Position numbers and translations under genes: made by a program. A DNA stretch of 64,000 nt from Haliclona indistincta (taxonomy: Eukaryota > Porifera > Demospongiae > Haplosclerida > Chalinidae): contig OZ024785.1 in NCBI GenBank assembly GCA_964017065.1, positions 15,570,102 through 15,634,101 on the forward strand, in the 5' to 3' direction. A model generated the notes under the pieces. The model had not been told where the DNA came from, ran no database searches, and saw only the letters and a program-made list of their open reading frames with translations. Shown piece after piece: positions 22,195-36,772 of this stretch (position 1 is its first letter; every line of letters begins with the position of its first letter).

Positions 22195-23916
22195 ATGGCT
22201 TACCCAGGCGCTAGAGTTGTAGTCCTTCTCTGTTTCTTAGTCCACTTTGTGTTCAGTACGGACTGGATCACCGTACAATCACTCTCAGTGTCTGTAATCA
22301 GTGGTTTGGCACTAATACAAGGCATCACATTGTTGTTCTACCCCTTCATTGGACTATTAGCTGATACTTGCTTCAACCGATATCGCTTTACTAAACTGTC
22401 TATCATCCTCTTGGTTATTAATTCTTTCCTATTTTTGAACATAATTATTGTCCTCTATATTGAATTTAAGCCATTTGATTCTTCGTTTAAACCAAGGCAG
22501 TTACCATGGTACATTATAACAATATTTCTAATACTTTCTATCACTAACACTCTCTCAGTTGGTATGTTTAATGCTGTTAGTATCCAGTTTGGTATGGACC
22601 AGATGGTGGAGGCCTCCTCAGACCAGATCAGTGCATTCACACACTGGTACTACTGGAGTATGAACATTGGCATTGGAGTTCAGGCAATCGTGATTATGTG
22701 TGTACTGCTCTTGGTTGGATCCTGTGCTTTTGAAGCTGGAATGACATTTGTTTTTGTTGCTCCATCAGTTTTCGTAATGACAATGCAGTTACTAGCTACA
22801 TTTGCTGCTTCGATTTCTTTGTGCAAACTCAAGAAGCACCTCACTATTGAGCCAGCTGGTCACAATCCCTTCACTACAGTCTACAAGGTGCTCAAGTATG
22901 CCTGGCAGCACAAGTGCCCTGAGAGACGCAGTGCCTTCACCTACTGGGAGGAGGATATTCCACCTCGTATTGACCTTGGCAAGAACAAGTATGGAGGACC
23001 ATTCACCACTGAGGAGGTGGAGGATGTTAAAACATTTCTACTGCTGTTACTAGTTCTTACTTCTCTCTTTGGATTTCATTTAGCCAACAATGGCTACTCT
23101 GTGATACAACAGCTCAACTACAAGCTGTGTCCATCAGCAATAGTACAAGCTAGTGTCTCACTGAGTCCCAGCATTCTCCAAACAGTGACAGTGATGGTGT
23201 GTGTTCCTACTCTACACTTTGTTCTCCTACCACGACTGCATCGATACATTCCAAACATGCTCCATAGACTTGGAATAGGCTCAGTACTGATGTTCTTTCA
23301 AGAGCTAGCAGGAATGGTGATCGTACTATCATCCTGGGAGGACTATAACACATGTGATCCAGTGACTAGTCGTTCAGGTTTTGCACCAATAGGAGATTGT
23401 TTTATTTCACGTTCTGTCATCTTAGTAAATGATACATGCACTGAAACAGAGCTATACAAGTATTGTGGCAGCGAAGATAACTTGTTTCTATGGACACTTG
23501 TTCCTATCATTACTCGCACCATAGCTTACCATCTTGTGTTCATGACTGCCCTCGAGTTTATATCAGCTCAGGCTCCTCTCAAAATGAAGGGATCACTAAT
23601 TTGCTTATGGTATGCATTGTCTTCTTTACGATATCTTACTCACGCCATCAGTGCACAGTTTATCAATCAGAGTGAGGTATGGTTGATCTATACTGGAGTG
23701 AAAGCCTCTCTTATGCTGTTGTCCATACTGCTCTACTGCTGTGTGGCCAAGCGTTACCGCTATCGACTGAGAGATGAGGTGGTCAATGAGCGCTATCTTG
23801 TAGAGGAGGTGTATGATAGAGAGCTGAGACTGGCAGAGCAATATGAGAGAGAGAAAAGCGAGGAAATTAGAGCTCTTTATGAGGCACTGAATTCACAAAG
23901 GTATCAATCTACATGA
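22195..23916 (+). CDS. POT/PTR2-like transporter (copy 4), intronless, opposite strand
   Basis: A single frame of 573 aa from MAYPGARVVV. It is the same protein as copies 1-3, including FGMDQ, THWYYWSMNIG and KNKYGGPFTTEEVED, but lies on the plus strand 6.7 kb from the other three. It lacks about 10-15 residues around residue 185 (a short extramembrane stretch) and is most divergent in residues 70-110. Poly(A)-signal-like AATAAA lies at 24082-24087. Function as for the other copies. Confidence 0.8.
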   Translation: MAYPGARVVVLLCFLVHFVFSTDWITVQSLSVSVISGLALIQGITLLFYPFIGLLADTCFNRYRFTKLSIILLVINSFLFLNIIIVLYIEFKPFDSSFKPRQLPWYIITIFLILSITNTLSVGMFNAVSIQFGMDQMVEASSDQISAFTHWYYWSMNIGIGVQAIVIMCVLLLVGSCAFEAGMTFVFVAPSVFVMTMQLLATFAASISLCKLKKHLTIEPAGHNPFTTVYKVLKYAWQHKCPERRSAFTYWEEDIPPRIDLGKNKYGGPFTTEEVEDVKTFLLLLLVLTSLFGFHLANNGYSVIQQLNYKLCPSAIVQASVSLSPSILQTVTVMVCVPTLHFVLLPRLHRYIPNMLHRLGIGSVLMFFQELAGMVIVLSSWEDYNTCDPVTSRSGFAPIGDCFISRSVILVNDTCTETELYKYCGSEDNLFLWTLVPIITRTIAYHLVFMTALEFISAQAPLKMKGSLICLWYALSSLRYLTHAISAQFINQSEVWLIYTGVKASLMLLSILLYCCVAKRYRYRLRDEVVNERYLVEEVYDRELRLAEQYEREKSEEIRALYEALNSQRYQST

Positions 23917-24221
23917 ACAACTATATGTGCAATTGGTAACTTAGAAGAGTGATCAAAGTTGATAGTCACAACATTGTACTCATCAAAAAATCATTGTTTT
24001 AGCAGCTTTTGTACAAGTAACATAAAACCTTCTTGTCTGTAACAATGTTGTTGCTTCTAGTTCCATAGCAAAATTATTCATAATAAAATAAAATTAATAA
24101 CTTAGTATAGCTTAGTTGTCTTGTTTTTGTTTTTTTTTCTTTCTTTACATCTCAGTTAAGTAGTCAGCCTTAAGTTTTCTTGTTAATTTTAAAAATGAAA
24201 TAATTAAAAGCTTAATAGCAA

Positions 24222-29007
<4,786 letters not shown>

Positions 29008-29182
29008 GACGTTCGTATCGATATATCTCCTCTCGATTGTAGCAGTCAGCTCAGATGCTGCGTGTATAAAGGTTTTTCCTGTGTGCTCAGTTTTTGAGGT
29101 CACGCACGCACAGGATGATCGGGTGGGAGGGGCTAGACCTCGTTTAGCAGTTGCCATAGCAACGTGCCTGCAGGCAACAAAA
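29008..29182. promoter_or_regulatory. Bidirectional promoter: ACOX copy 3 / unidentified gene
   Basis: The 175 bp between divergent start codons include GGGTGGGAGGGGCTAG (GC-box-like) near 29120-29137 and no TATA box. The companion gaps at 5194-5349 and 36773-36859 have similar short spacing. Confidence 0.5.
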
Positions 29183-31250
29183 ATGAGCGAGCCCCATGCC
29201 CAGGGCAGCGCGGACACTAGGAACAGTGATCGCGGGCAGGCAGCTGATAGGACGGTCAGTGAGATACAGTACAATCGTGATGTAGCATGTCGCCTATGAA
29301 GATAGTCACTGTATTATAAAGTCCGCATGAAATCATGAACATGCTCAGCTAGCTGAGGTGTGACTGTGTCGACATGCTTTGCTTTATGGGCCTGTCCAAG
29401 GCCCAGGCTATATATGATAGTTCAAAGCATGTAATGATGGTGGCTGTTCTAATGATACGAGTCGTGGTGTGTGTTTCAATGCTCTCTCTTCTACCCAGCA
29501 GACTCCAACTGCTGTCGAAGATGGCGGTGTTGGTCAGCTCTCTCTTCCTCCCATTGCAAGCTCTACCATTACCCAACCTCACTCTGTAGCACAAAGGTAC
29601 AGTACCACACTTACCGTAACACATGCAGTGCGCGGCTGACTTACAACAATGCAGAATAAGTGAAAATAACACTGATTGAGTCTGATACAATGCGCGGCGT
29701 TCAGTCTCTGTAGTTACTGTTGTATTATCAGTGACTGTGCATGAAGGTGACACTCTAATGTTATGCTTCATCATCACGATTGGGGCCTGAAAAGTGTTTG
29801 TTATATCTGGTGCTTCATATCCAGTGTGTTGTTTGTCATTTTTATTGTGCAGAGGGTTTTCAAGGAGGCTAAATGATCTTGTGAAGCAACATCAAGATGA
29901 ACATGAAGAGGAAGCAGCTGGGACAAGGAGGAGGAGAGCTGCTAGCAAGGAGAAGTTTGAGCCCAAGAATTGGAAGAAACTGACAGCTCAGCAGTTGAGC
30001 AAGATGACGCCAATGGAAAGAAGCAGGTATCTCGTGGTAAGTTCAAAATAATTTGCTCAAAAAGCATGATTTTTCTGAGGTTAGCATGAGTAATATTAAT
30101 TCTTCACTACAGTATGAGCCGCCAGTGAAGGACATTGCTGGCAAACAGATGGAAGCATTGAAGAGAGTGAGGGAACGCAAGCAACAACAAAGAAGGTTTA
30201 TTGCCCAGTGTATTCTGTGTATTTATGCTCCACATGTGACAATAAAAAATTATTGAGAAGCTTGCCAATTTTGTCAGCGTCTGTCATAAAAATTTGAACT
30301 ATATAAAATTTTGTGTACTTTTCATCCCTTCATCTCTTGTATATCTAGACTAGCAAATCCGACACTGAAAGAACTCATTGAGACTGAGGAGAATAGTGAG
30401 CTAGTGGGGCAACTCAAGTGAGTAGTAGCATTCATAGCAGTTCTGACTACTAATAGCAGGCTGTGAGTAGCACTGCATTAGGTCAATAGCTAGCCATATT
30501 GCATTATAGGCAGTTGAAAGAAGGTTTGAATAGTCCAAAGCACAGTGTAGAGAATAGAACATGTCTCCTTTCATTATGGTCCCTGAGCCAGAAATTAACA
30601 TAATATAGTGTTGTATTGTACGGAGTCCACTAGTTATACTTTTTGCAGAGCTGCTGAAGCTTACTGGAGAATTACAACTTCCATGAGCGACAATGAAACA
30701 AACCAGGTAGACCAACACTTAATTCACCCACTCACCCACCCACTCACTCACTCTTTCTCATAGACTCATGAGTTGCTTCACTTGGTCTCATCTCAACCAA
30801 CAGCAATGGAGGCGATAAGATTACAGAACTTTATTCCAACTGATCCCAGGTACATTGTGGTACCAGATCGGCTCTCTCAACTCGAGGTAAGGACTACACA
30901 GTACAGGACCTCGCTAACAATCCAGATAATATTATATCCATGGAACTACATGTACCACCATGTACTATTTTTTTGCATGCGGTGAGCCTCCTAGCCCGGT
31001 ATTGCTTATTGTTCATGGGATATAGGTACAATAATACTTCACAGATTCATCACAAACAGTACTGTATCTGTTTTATATCTGAACCCACAAATTCAGTTGT
31101 GGACATCATTACATGCTTGTTGCATGATTGTCCCCTCTTGAATATGCTAAACCTTTAATTATGATTATCCACACACTTTACTTGCAGAGAGCAAGATGTG
31201 AGGCATTACTCGAAGACCACCAGGGACTAATCACTGCTAGAAGATCATAA
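29183..31250 (+). CDS. Unidentified basic, partly coiled-coil protein
   Basis: Eight exons join in frame. Exon 1 is 29183-29254 (24 codons). The others begin near 29502 (QTPTAVEDGG), 29851 (GFSRRLNDLVK), 30114 (YEPPVKDIAGKQ), 30350 (LANPTLKELIE), 30649 (AAEAYWRITTSMSD), 30765 (THELLHLVSSQPT) and 31187 (RARCEALLEDHQG). The last exon ends TAA at 31250. The protein is about 230 aa, with a basic Arg/Lys-rich middle (TRRRRAASKEK, RVRERKQQQR) and acidic/helical parts, and no signal peptide or membrane segment. I do not recognise the family. The consistent phases and codon-like conservation of the last three exons in the copy at 33373-34129 support a real gene. Confidence 0.7.
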
Positions 31251-31373
31251 TAATGAAACTTTTTCAGTTCTAACTACAATTTTTTTCTCAACTCAAGATT
31301 TAATTTTAAGCAGATATAGAAAGTAATATTTCTTTTTCATACCAGTTTGTGGTTCATCACATGAGAATTGGAC

Positions 31374-32009
31374 TCAAGGTGCCAAGCGCTGGAAACTCCA
31401 CTTGCCGTCATCTTGCAGGCTATACTCGAAGCGGTCTCCCAACCAGCAATCTTTGACAGAATGCATGAACTCAAACTGATTTGGAACAATACGATAACCA
31501 ACACACTGATCAATTACAGGTAGATCGGATGATTCTGTCTCAGCGTACTTGTCCTTCGTCTCCTGGTATTTGTGAACTAGCTCAGCTCTGTCAGCTAGCA
31601 CCGAGTCTTGAACTACTGATAAAATTACCAGCTGACATGATCTGGGGAGTTTCTTGCAAACTTCGGTGGCTATTTCTCTAGGGACACGCTCCACCTGACC
31701 AACCACACGCACTTGTCGCCCCATCGTTTCACAAATCCACGGAAACACAACAGACACGTTAGGGTTCTCGCTCAGGTCAGCCATCTTCCTGCTTTTTCCG
31801 CCAGTTATAAAAAAGAGACCATTTTCGTCAAACTTCAACAGTTGCATCAGTCTGCTCGATGGCTTGCCGCCCTTACTGCACGTGGACAGACACATCATGC
31901 CTGGCTTCTGTAGCACCTTGGCTGCTTCGTCATACCAGACACGGAACTGCACGAAAGGGTTAGAACGACTAGCGAGTTGATCCTCAGTAAGACCCATAGC
32001 CTCTGCCAT
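31374..32009 (-). CDS. PNPO-like flavin oxidase (copy 1), intronless
   Basis: A single frame of 211 aa. Pyridox(am)ine-5'-phosphate oxidase landmarks are present: SNPFVQFRVWYDEA (DPFxQFxxWxxEA in PNPO), MCLSTCSKGGKPSSR, FFITGGKSRK, NPNVSVVFPW, RQVRVVG (FMN-site strand), and the C-terminal FQRLAP (ERLAP in PNPO). Known PNPO makes pyridoxal 5'-phosphate with FMN and O2, releasing H2O2. However, the substrate-site motif RLHDR of PNPO reads WLGDR here, and the Tyr-x3-Arg-x3-Ser phosphate site is not conserved, so the true substrate is uncertain. There is no targeting peptide. It lies tail-to-tail with the unidentified gene, 123 bp apart. Confidence 0.82.
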   Translation of the reverse strand: MAEAMGLTEDQLASRSNPFVQFRVWYDEAAKVLQKPGMMCLSTCSKGGKPSSRLMQLLKFDENGLFFITGGKSRKMADLSENPNVSVVFPWICETMGRQVRVVGQVERVPREIATEVCKKLPRSCQLVILSVVQDSVLADRAELVHKYQETKDKYAETESSDLPVIDQCVGYRIVPNQFEFMHSVKDCWLGDRFEYSLQDDGKWSFQRLAP

Positions 32010-32203
32010 CGTGTGAGTAGCACGTCACTGCACGTGTGAGAGACTGAGAAGGATAAGGTGCCTAGCTGCTAATTCAACCCTATACACACTGTATGAAATA
32101 GAGATTCTGCAGATTGGAGGCTCACTGTCTATATTTGACTCAATATTCGAGAGTTCATTGAAAAACTTAGAGTTTTGAAAACTTCGCTGGCAGCGCGACA
32201 GAG

Positions 32204-32816
32204 GCGTGATGGAATGTTCGCGCTGAATATAATGAGAAAAACGAGCTATGACGAGGTGACCGCCTACTGTAGGACTCGATGAATTTCGCGAATGCCATGA
32301 CAGTAGATCAGCACAGTTGTTTGCGAAGATCTTGCATAACGGATGCGAAAGCGGAAGTGTGATGCTGGCCAATCAAATTCACTTTTTAGTCACGTGTACG
32401 CTTACGTACGTGCGTTTGATTACAGGGTTTTGTGGGGTTCTAGCCTCGTTCGTCTCTGCCAAATTTTCGCAACGCAGAAACGAAACGGCGAAAATTGGGC
32501 CTGGTACACACTGCAAGGCTAGTGGGGTTCTTGCAATAGTCTGTGAAAGCGGAAGTATACGCTGACCAATCAAATTAGCGGATTGTTCAAACACACGTGG
32601 AGCAGCTGTGATTTGATTGGTCAGCGTTTATTTCCGGTTCCAGACTTGTTGCAAGAACCCCACGAAACCCTGTATGCAAGATCTTCGCAAACAACTGTAC
32701 ACTGTACATTCCCGCGAAATTTATCCGTGGACCCTGTCCAACGTACAGTAGGCGGTCACCTCGTCATAACGCGTTTTTCTCATTATTATTCGGCGCAAAC
32801 ATTCCTTCACGCCTCT
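32204..32816. repeat. Large imperfect palindrome (foldback) upstream of PNPO-like copy 1
   Basis: The left arm (about 32204-32345) and right arm (about 32673-32816) are inverted copies. Both contain the GAGGTGACCGCCTAC sequence and GTTTGCGAAGATCTTGCAT or their complements. The inner part holds a further inverted pair GCTGACCAATCAAAT / ATTTGATTGGTCAGC with CCAAT-type motifs. The left arm may include the promoter of the PNPO-like gene starting at 32009. No coding content. Confidence 0.7.
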
Positions 32817-32855
32817 TGACGCATGTGCAGGATCTAAAAAATGCAATGCCTCTTC

Positions 32856-33156
32856 GGGTGGCGTATCTAGGGGGGGTGCTCAGGGTGCTCCAGCACCCCC
32901 CTTAAACTAGAGATATTAATATTCATAAAGTAGCAGGCTACTGGCTAACCTAACCTCAGGCTCTAAGCTCTATAGCTTCATCGAAGAATCCATGATCGAG
33001 TGCCGTACAGTTCTAAATAACGCACACTGTACCAATTATTACACGCAAAATAAACGAAAATTAATTGATAATGAATAATTAATTAGCAAAATTTTCGCGC
33101 GCGCTTCGCGCGCTCATATTCAGCACCCCCTTCTACCAAATCCTAGATACGCCACT
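32856..33156. mobile_element. hAT-like non-autonomous transposon with 8-bp target duplication
   Basis: The ends GTGGCGTATCTAGG and CCTAGATACGCCAC are inverted, with GTGCTCCAGCACCCCCC / CAGCACCCCC inside each end. The 8-bp sequence GCCTCTTC lies directly on both sides (32848-32855 and 33157-33164), the target duplication size of hAT elements. It is about 300 bp with no transposase. Confidence 0.8.
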
Positions 33157-33372
33157 GCCTCTTCCCCAGGCCCCGCTTCCCAAAGCGGCCTGGTACACAC
33201 TGTATGCGCATGCGTCTATTATTCATGGGACTTTAATATGTGACGTATTTGCCTACGGGCGATATTATTGCAGCTTTCACTCCCTTTTGCCGTAAGCCAG
33301 CCATGGCTGAAATTAAAATATAGTGTTGTAACTTGTAATGTATGTACGGACTCCACTAGTTACTCTTTGCAG

Positions 33373-34129
33373 AGCTGCTGAAGCGTGTTGGAGAATTACA
33401 ACTTCCATGAGCGACAATGAAACAAACCAGGTAGACCAACACTTTTACTCACTCACACACATACTCATTGATCATTCACTCGCCCACTCATTCACTCACT
33501 CACACTCACCCGCTCGCTCGCTCACTCATTCATTCACTCACTCACTCACTCACTCACCCACCCACCCACCCGCTTTCTCATAGACTCATGAGTTGCTTCA
33601 CTTGGTCTCATCTCAACCAACAGCAATGGAGGTGATAAGATTACAGAACTTTATTCCAACTGATCCCAGGTACATTGTGGTACCAGATCGGCTCTCTCAA
33701 CTCGAGGTAAAGATTACACAGGACCTCGCTAACAATCCAGAGAGTATATCCATGGAACTACCACCAAGCAATAGGTTCTAATTTTTTTGCATGCCGTGAG
33801 CCTCCTAGCCCGGTATTGCTTGTTGCTAATGGGATATAGGTACAATACTACTTCACAGATTCATCACAAACAGTACTGTATCTGCTTTATATCTGAACCC
33901 ACAAATTCAGTTGTGGACATCATTACATGCTTGTTACATGTTTGTCTCCTGACATGTTTCAAAATAGTAACTCTTGAATATCATGATAAACCTTTAATTA
34001 CGAGGTCATCCCTACATATCATTGCTGATCGGCAATGATAGTCATGTTCACACACTTCACTTGCAGAGAGCAAGATGTGAGGCAATACTCGAAGACCATC
34101 AGGGACTAATCACTGCTAGAAGATCATAA
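33373..34129 (+). pseudogene. Duplicated last three exons of the 29183-31250 gene
   Basis: Exons beginning at 33373 (AAEACWRITTSMSD), near 33584 (THELLHLVSS) and near 34068 (RARCEAILEDHQG), ending TAA at 34129, are near copies of the last three exons of the upstream gene with the same splice sites. The preceding exons are missing. The intron has a (CACT/CCCA)n tract expanded to about 120 bp. It is probably a by-product of the segmental duplication that also copied the PNPO-like gene. It could still serve as an alternative 3' end. Confidence 0.75.
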
Positions 34130-34276
34130 CAATGAAACTTTAAGTTCTAACTACACCCAAAATTTTATTTCTTTTCTCAACTCAAAATTGATTTTTAAAG
34201 CAGATAGAAAGCAATATTAATTTTTTGTTTCATACATGCACCAGTTTGTGGATCATCAGTTTATTGAGAATTGGAC

Positions 34277-34918
34277 TCACGAAGCCAAGCGCTGGAGACT
34301 CCACTCGCCATCATCTTGCAGGCTATACTCGAACCGATCTCCTAACCAATCCTTGTCATTACGCATGAACTCAAACTGATCTGGTACGATACGATAACCA
34401 ACATACTGATCGGGTACAGGTAGATCGGCTGATTCTGTCTCAGCGTACTTGTCCTTCGTCTCTTGGTATTTGTGATCCAGCTCAGCTCTGTCAGCTAGCA
34501 CCGAGTCTTGAACTACTGATAAAATTGTCAGCTGACATGGTCTGGGGAGTTTCTTGATGAATCCGGTGACCATTTCTCTGGGGAGAGGCTCCACCTTACC
34601 AACCACACGCACCTGTCGCTCCATCGTTTCACAAATCCACGGGAACACAATAGACACGTTAGGGTTCTCGCTCAGGTCAGCCACCTTCCTGCTCTTTCCA
34701 CAAGTTATAAAAAAGAGACCATTTTCGTCAAACTTCAGCAGTTGCACGAGTCTGCTCGATGGCTTGCCGGCCTTACTGCACGTGGACAGACACATCGTGC
34801 CTGGCTTCTTTAGCACCTTGGCTGCTTCGTCATACCAGACACGAAACTGCACGAAAGGGTTAGAACGACTAGCGAGTTGATCCTCAGTGAGAGCAATAGC
34901 TTCTGCATGCTCTGCCAT
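34277..34918 (-). CDS. PNPO-like flavin oxidase (copy 2), intronless
   Basis: The start is chosen at the Met (MAEHAEAIALTEDQL) that aligns with copy 1; an in-frame Met 12 codons upstream (34954) is also possible. The protein is close to copy 1 (SNPFVQFRVWYDEAAKVL, RQVRVVGKVEPLP, LADRAELDHKYQETKD) and ends LQRLAS. The substrate motif reads DWLGDR. Copy 2 plus the 33373-34129 exons form the second unit of a tandem duplication with copy 1. Confidence 0.82.
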   Translation of the reverse strand: MAEHAEAIALTEDQLASRSNPFVQFRVWYDEAAKVLKKPGTMCLSTCSKAGKPSSRLVQLLKFDENGLFFITCGKSRKVADLSENPNVSIVFPWICETMERQVRVVGKVEPLPREMVTGFIKKLPRPCQLTILSVVQDSVLADRAELDHKYQETKDKYAETESADLPVPDQYVGYRIVPDQFEFMRNDKDWLGDRFEYSLQDDGEWSLQRLAS

Positions 34919-35115
34919 CGTGTGAGTAATGTGGGAGGGGCTCATAGGAGTCACAGGACTAGATGCCGAGCTGCTAATTAAAGTTTATGTGAAATAGACA
35001 TTCTGCTTAGAGTCTCAGTTTGAGCATAGATTATAATCAATGATTGAGTAACGAAAAATGTTTCATCATACAATGAACAAACAGTACTTGATAATTACCA
35101 TGATGCTGGTACCCA

Positions 35116-35745
35116 TCACGGAGCCAAGCGTTGGAGAGTCCATTTGCCGTCTTCTTGTAGAGTGAACTCAAAGCGATCAGTCAACCAGTCATGATCAACT
35201 CGCATGAACTCAAACTGATCTGGTACGATACGATAACCGACATACTGATCGGGTACAGGTAGATCGGCTGATTCTGTCTCAGCGTACTTGTCCTTCGTCT
35301 CTTGGTATTTGTGATCCAGCTCAGCTCTGTCAGCTAGCACCGTGTCTTGAACAATGGACAGCATTACAAGTTGACAGGGTCTGGGGAATTTCTTGATGAG
35401 TGTTGTGACAGTGTCTCTGGAGAGAGGCTCCACCTTACCAACCACTCGCACTTGTCGCTGCATCGGTCCAGCCATCCATGTGAACACGGCAGACACGTTA
35501 GGGTTCTCGCTCAGGTCAGTCACCTTCCTGCTTTTTCCATCGGTTATAAACACGAGTCCGTTTTGGTCGAAATCCAACATTTGAACATTTCTACTCGACG
35601 GTTTCCCGGATTTACCACACGTGGACAGGCACATCATGCCCGGACGCTTCAACTCCTTGACCGCATCTTCGTACCATACACGGAACTGCACGAAAGGTTC
35701 AGAGCGACTAGCGAGCTGATCGACTGTGAGAGCTCCTGCCGCCAT
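35116..35745 (-). CDS. PNPO-like flavin oxidase (copy 3), intronless
   Basis: The start is taken at MAAGALTVDQL, aligned with its neighbours; an upstream in-frame Met at 35802 would add 19 residues. It is more divergent: SEPFVQFRVWYEDAVKEL, FITDGKSRKVTDL, RQVRVVGKVEPLS, DWLTDRFEF, ending LQRLAP. Flavin-barrel residues are kept. The residue aligned with the PNPO substrate His is Thr here instead of Gly. Confidence 0.82.
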   Translation of the reverse strand: MAAGALTVDQLASRSEPFVQFRVWYEDAVKELKRPGMMCLSTCGKSGKPSSRNVQMLDFDQNGLVFITDGKSRKVTDLSENPNVSAVFTWMAGPMQRQVRVVGKVEPLSRDTVTTLIKKFPRPCQLVMLSIVQDTVLADRAELDHKYQETKDKYAETESADLPVPDQYVGYRIVPDQFEFMRVDHDWLTDRFEFTLQEDGKWTLQRLAP

Positions 35746-36145
35746 TGTGTTGTTTACTGTTGGTGTGGGAGGGGCTCGGTGAGAGTACGCATTGCACGAC
35801 ATGCTCAGCCATCATGACCTTCATTTAGCAGATATATAAACTGATTCTAATCTATTGGACTGTAACGGTGATCAAAGTTAGGTTCCCTCTTAAAATAACA
35901 TACAGCACATTAGCCTCGTACCTATGCAGGCAAGGATGTGAGACTAACAGAACATGAACTGTTAGCATCACACATAATAATATTAATGACTAGCAATGAC
36001 AACTGCAATGATAATGAGAACTGGTGAATGGCAATAAGAATGAATTCATATAATGACTAACTAACTGATGTATCAAAATATTGAATTTTATAGTTGTGAA
36101 TGATTAGATTATGTGATCGCATTAGCAAGTCAAGGCTATCTTTGG
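35746..36145. other. Spacer between PNPO-like copies 3 and 4
   Basis: About 340 bp beyond the promoter of copy 3 are AT-rich with no gene. A GGGAGGGGCT motif at 35766-35776 upstream of copy 3 recurs upstream of copies 2 (near 34930) and 4 (near 36815), a candidate shared promoter element. Confidence 0.5.
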
Positions 36146-36772
36146 TCAAGGTGCCAATCGCTGGAGACTCCACTTGCCGGCTTCTTGCAGGTTAAATTCG
36201 AAGCGGTCTCCTAACCAATCCAGGTCCACTCGCATGAATTCAAACTGGTCTGGTACGATACGATAACCAATGTAGACATCAGGTACAGGCAGATCGGCTG
36301 ATTCTGTCTCGGCGTACTTGTCCTTCGTCTCCTGGTATTTGTGATCCAGCTCAGCTCTGTCAGCTAGTATGGTGTTCTGTACCACAGACAGTATCAGCAG
36401 GTGATTGGGCCTTGGGTGGAGCTTAGTGAGAGCAGTGACCGTTTCTCTGGGGACGGGTTCCACTTTACCAGACACTCGCACTTGTCGTTGCATTGACTCG
36501 CACATCCACGGGAACACGACAGACACGTTAGGGTTCTCGCTCAGGTCAGCTGCCTTCCTGCTCTCCCCACCAGTTAAAAAGATGAGCCCTTTTTCATCAA
36601 AAGTCTGCAACTGCACGATCCTATTGGACGGCTTCCCAGCCTTGCTACAGGTAGATAGGCACATCATGCCGGCATTAGGTAGCACCTTGGAAGCCTCGTC
36701 GTACCATGCCTGGAACTGCACGAAAGGATTGGAGCGACTAGCGAGCTGATCAAGTGTGAGGGGAGCAGCCAT
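36146..36772 (-). CDS. PNPO-like flavin oxidase (copy 4), intronless
   Basis: The start is set at MAAPLTLDQL; a Met three codons upstream (36781) is possible. About 208 aa with SNPFVQFQAWYDEASKVL, MCLSTCSKAGKPSNR, RQVRVSGKVEPVP, FEFMRVDLDWLGDR, ending LQRLAP. It is the first gene of the four-gene array in genomic terms nearest ACOX copy 4, with which it shares an 87 bp divergent promoter gap. Confidence 0.82.
   Translation of the reverse strand: MAAPLTLDQLASRSNPFVQFQAWYDEASKVLPNAGMMCLSTCSKAGKPSNRIVQLQTFDEKGLIFLTGGESRKAADLSENPNVSVVFPWMCESMQRQVRVSGKVEPVPRETVTALTKLHPRPNHLLILSVVQNTILADRAELDHKYQETKDKYAETESADLPVPDVYIGYRIVPDQFEFMRVDLDWLGDRFEFNLQEAGKWSLQRLAP

Noticed and set aside
29349..29777. 142-aa minus-strand frame
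   Set aside because: It is antisense to exon 2 and introns of the plus-strand gene, whose exon phases are consistent. No domain is visible.
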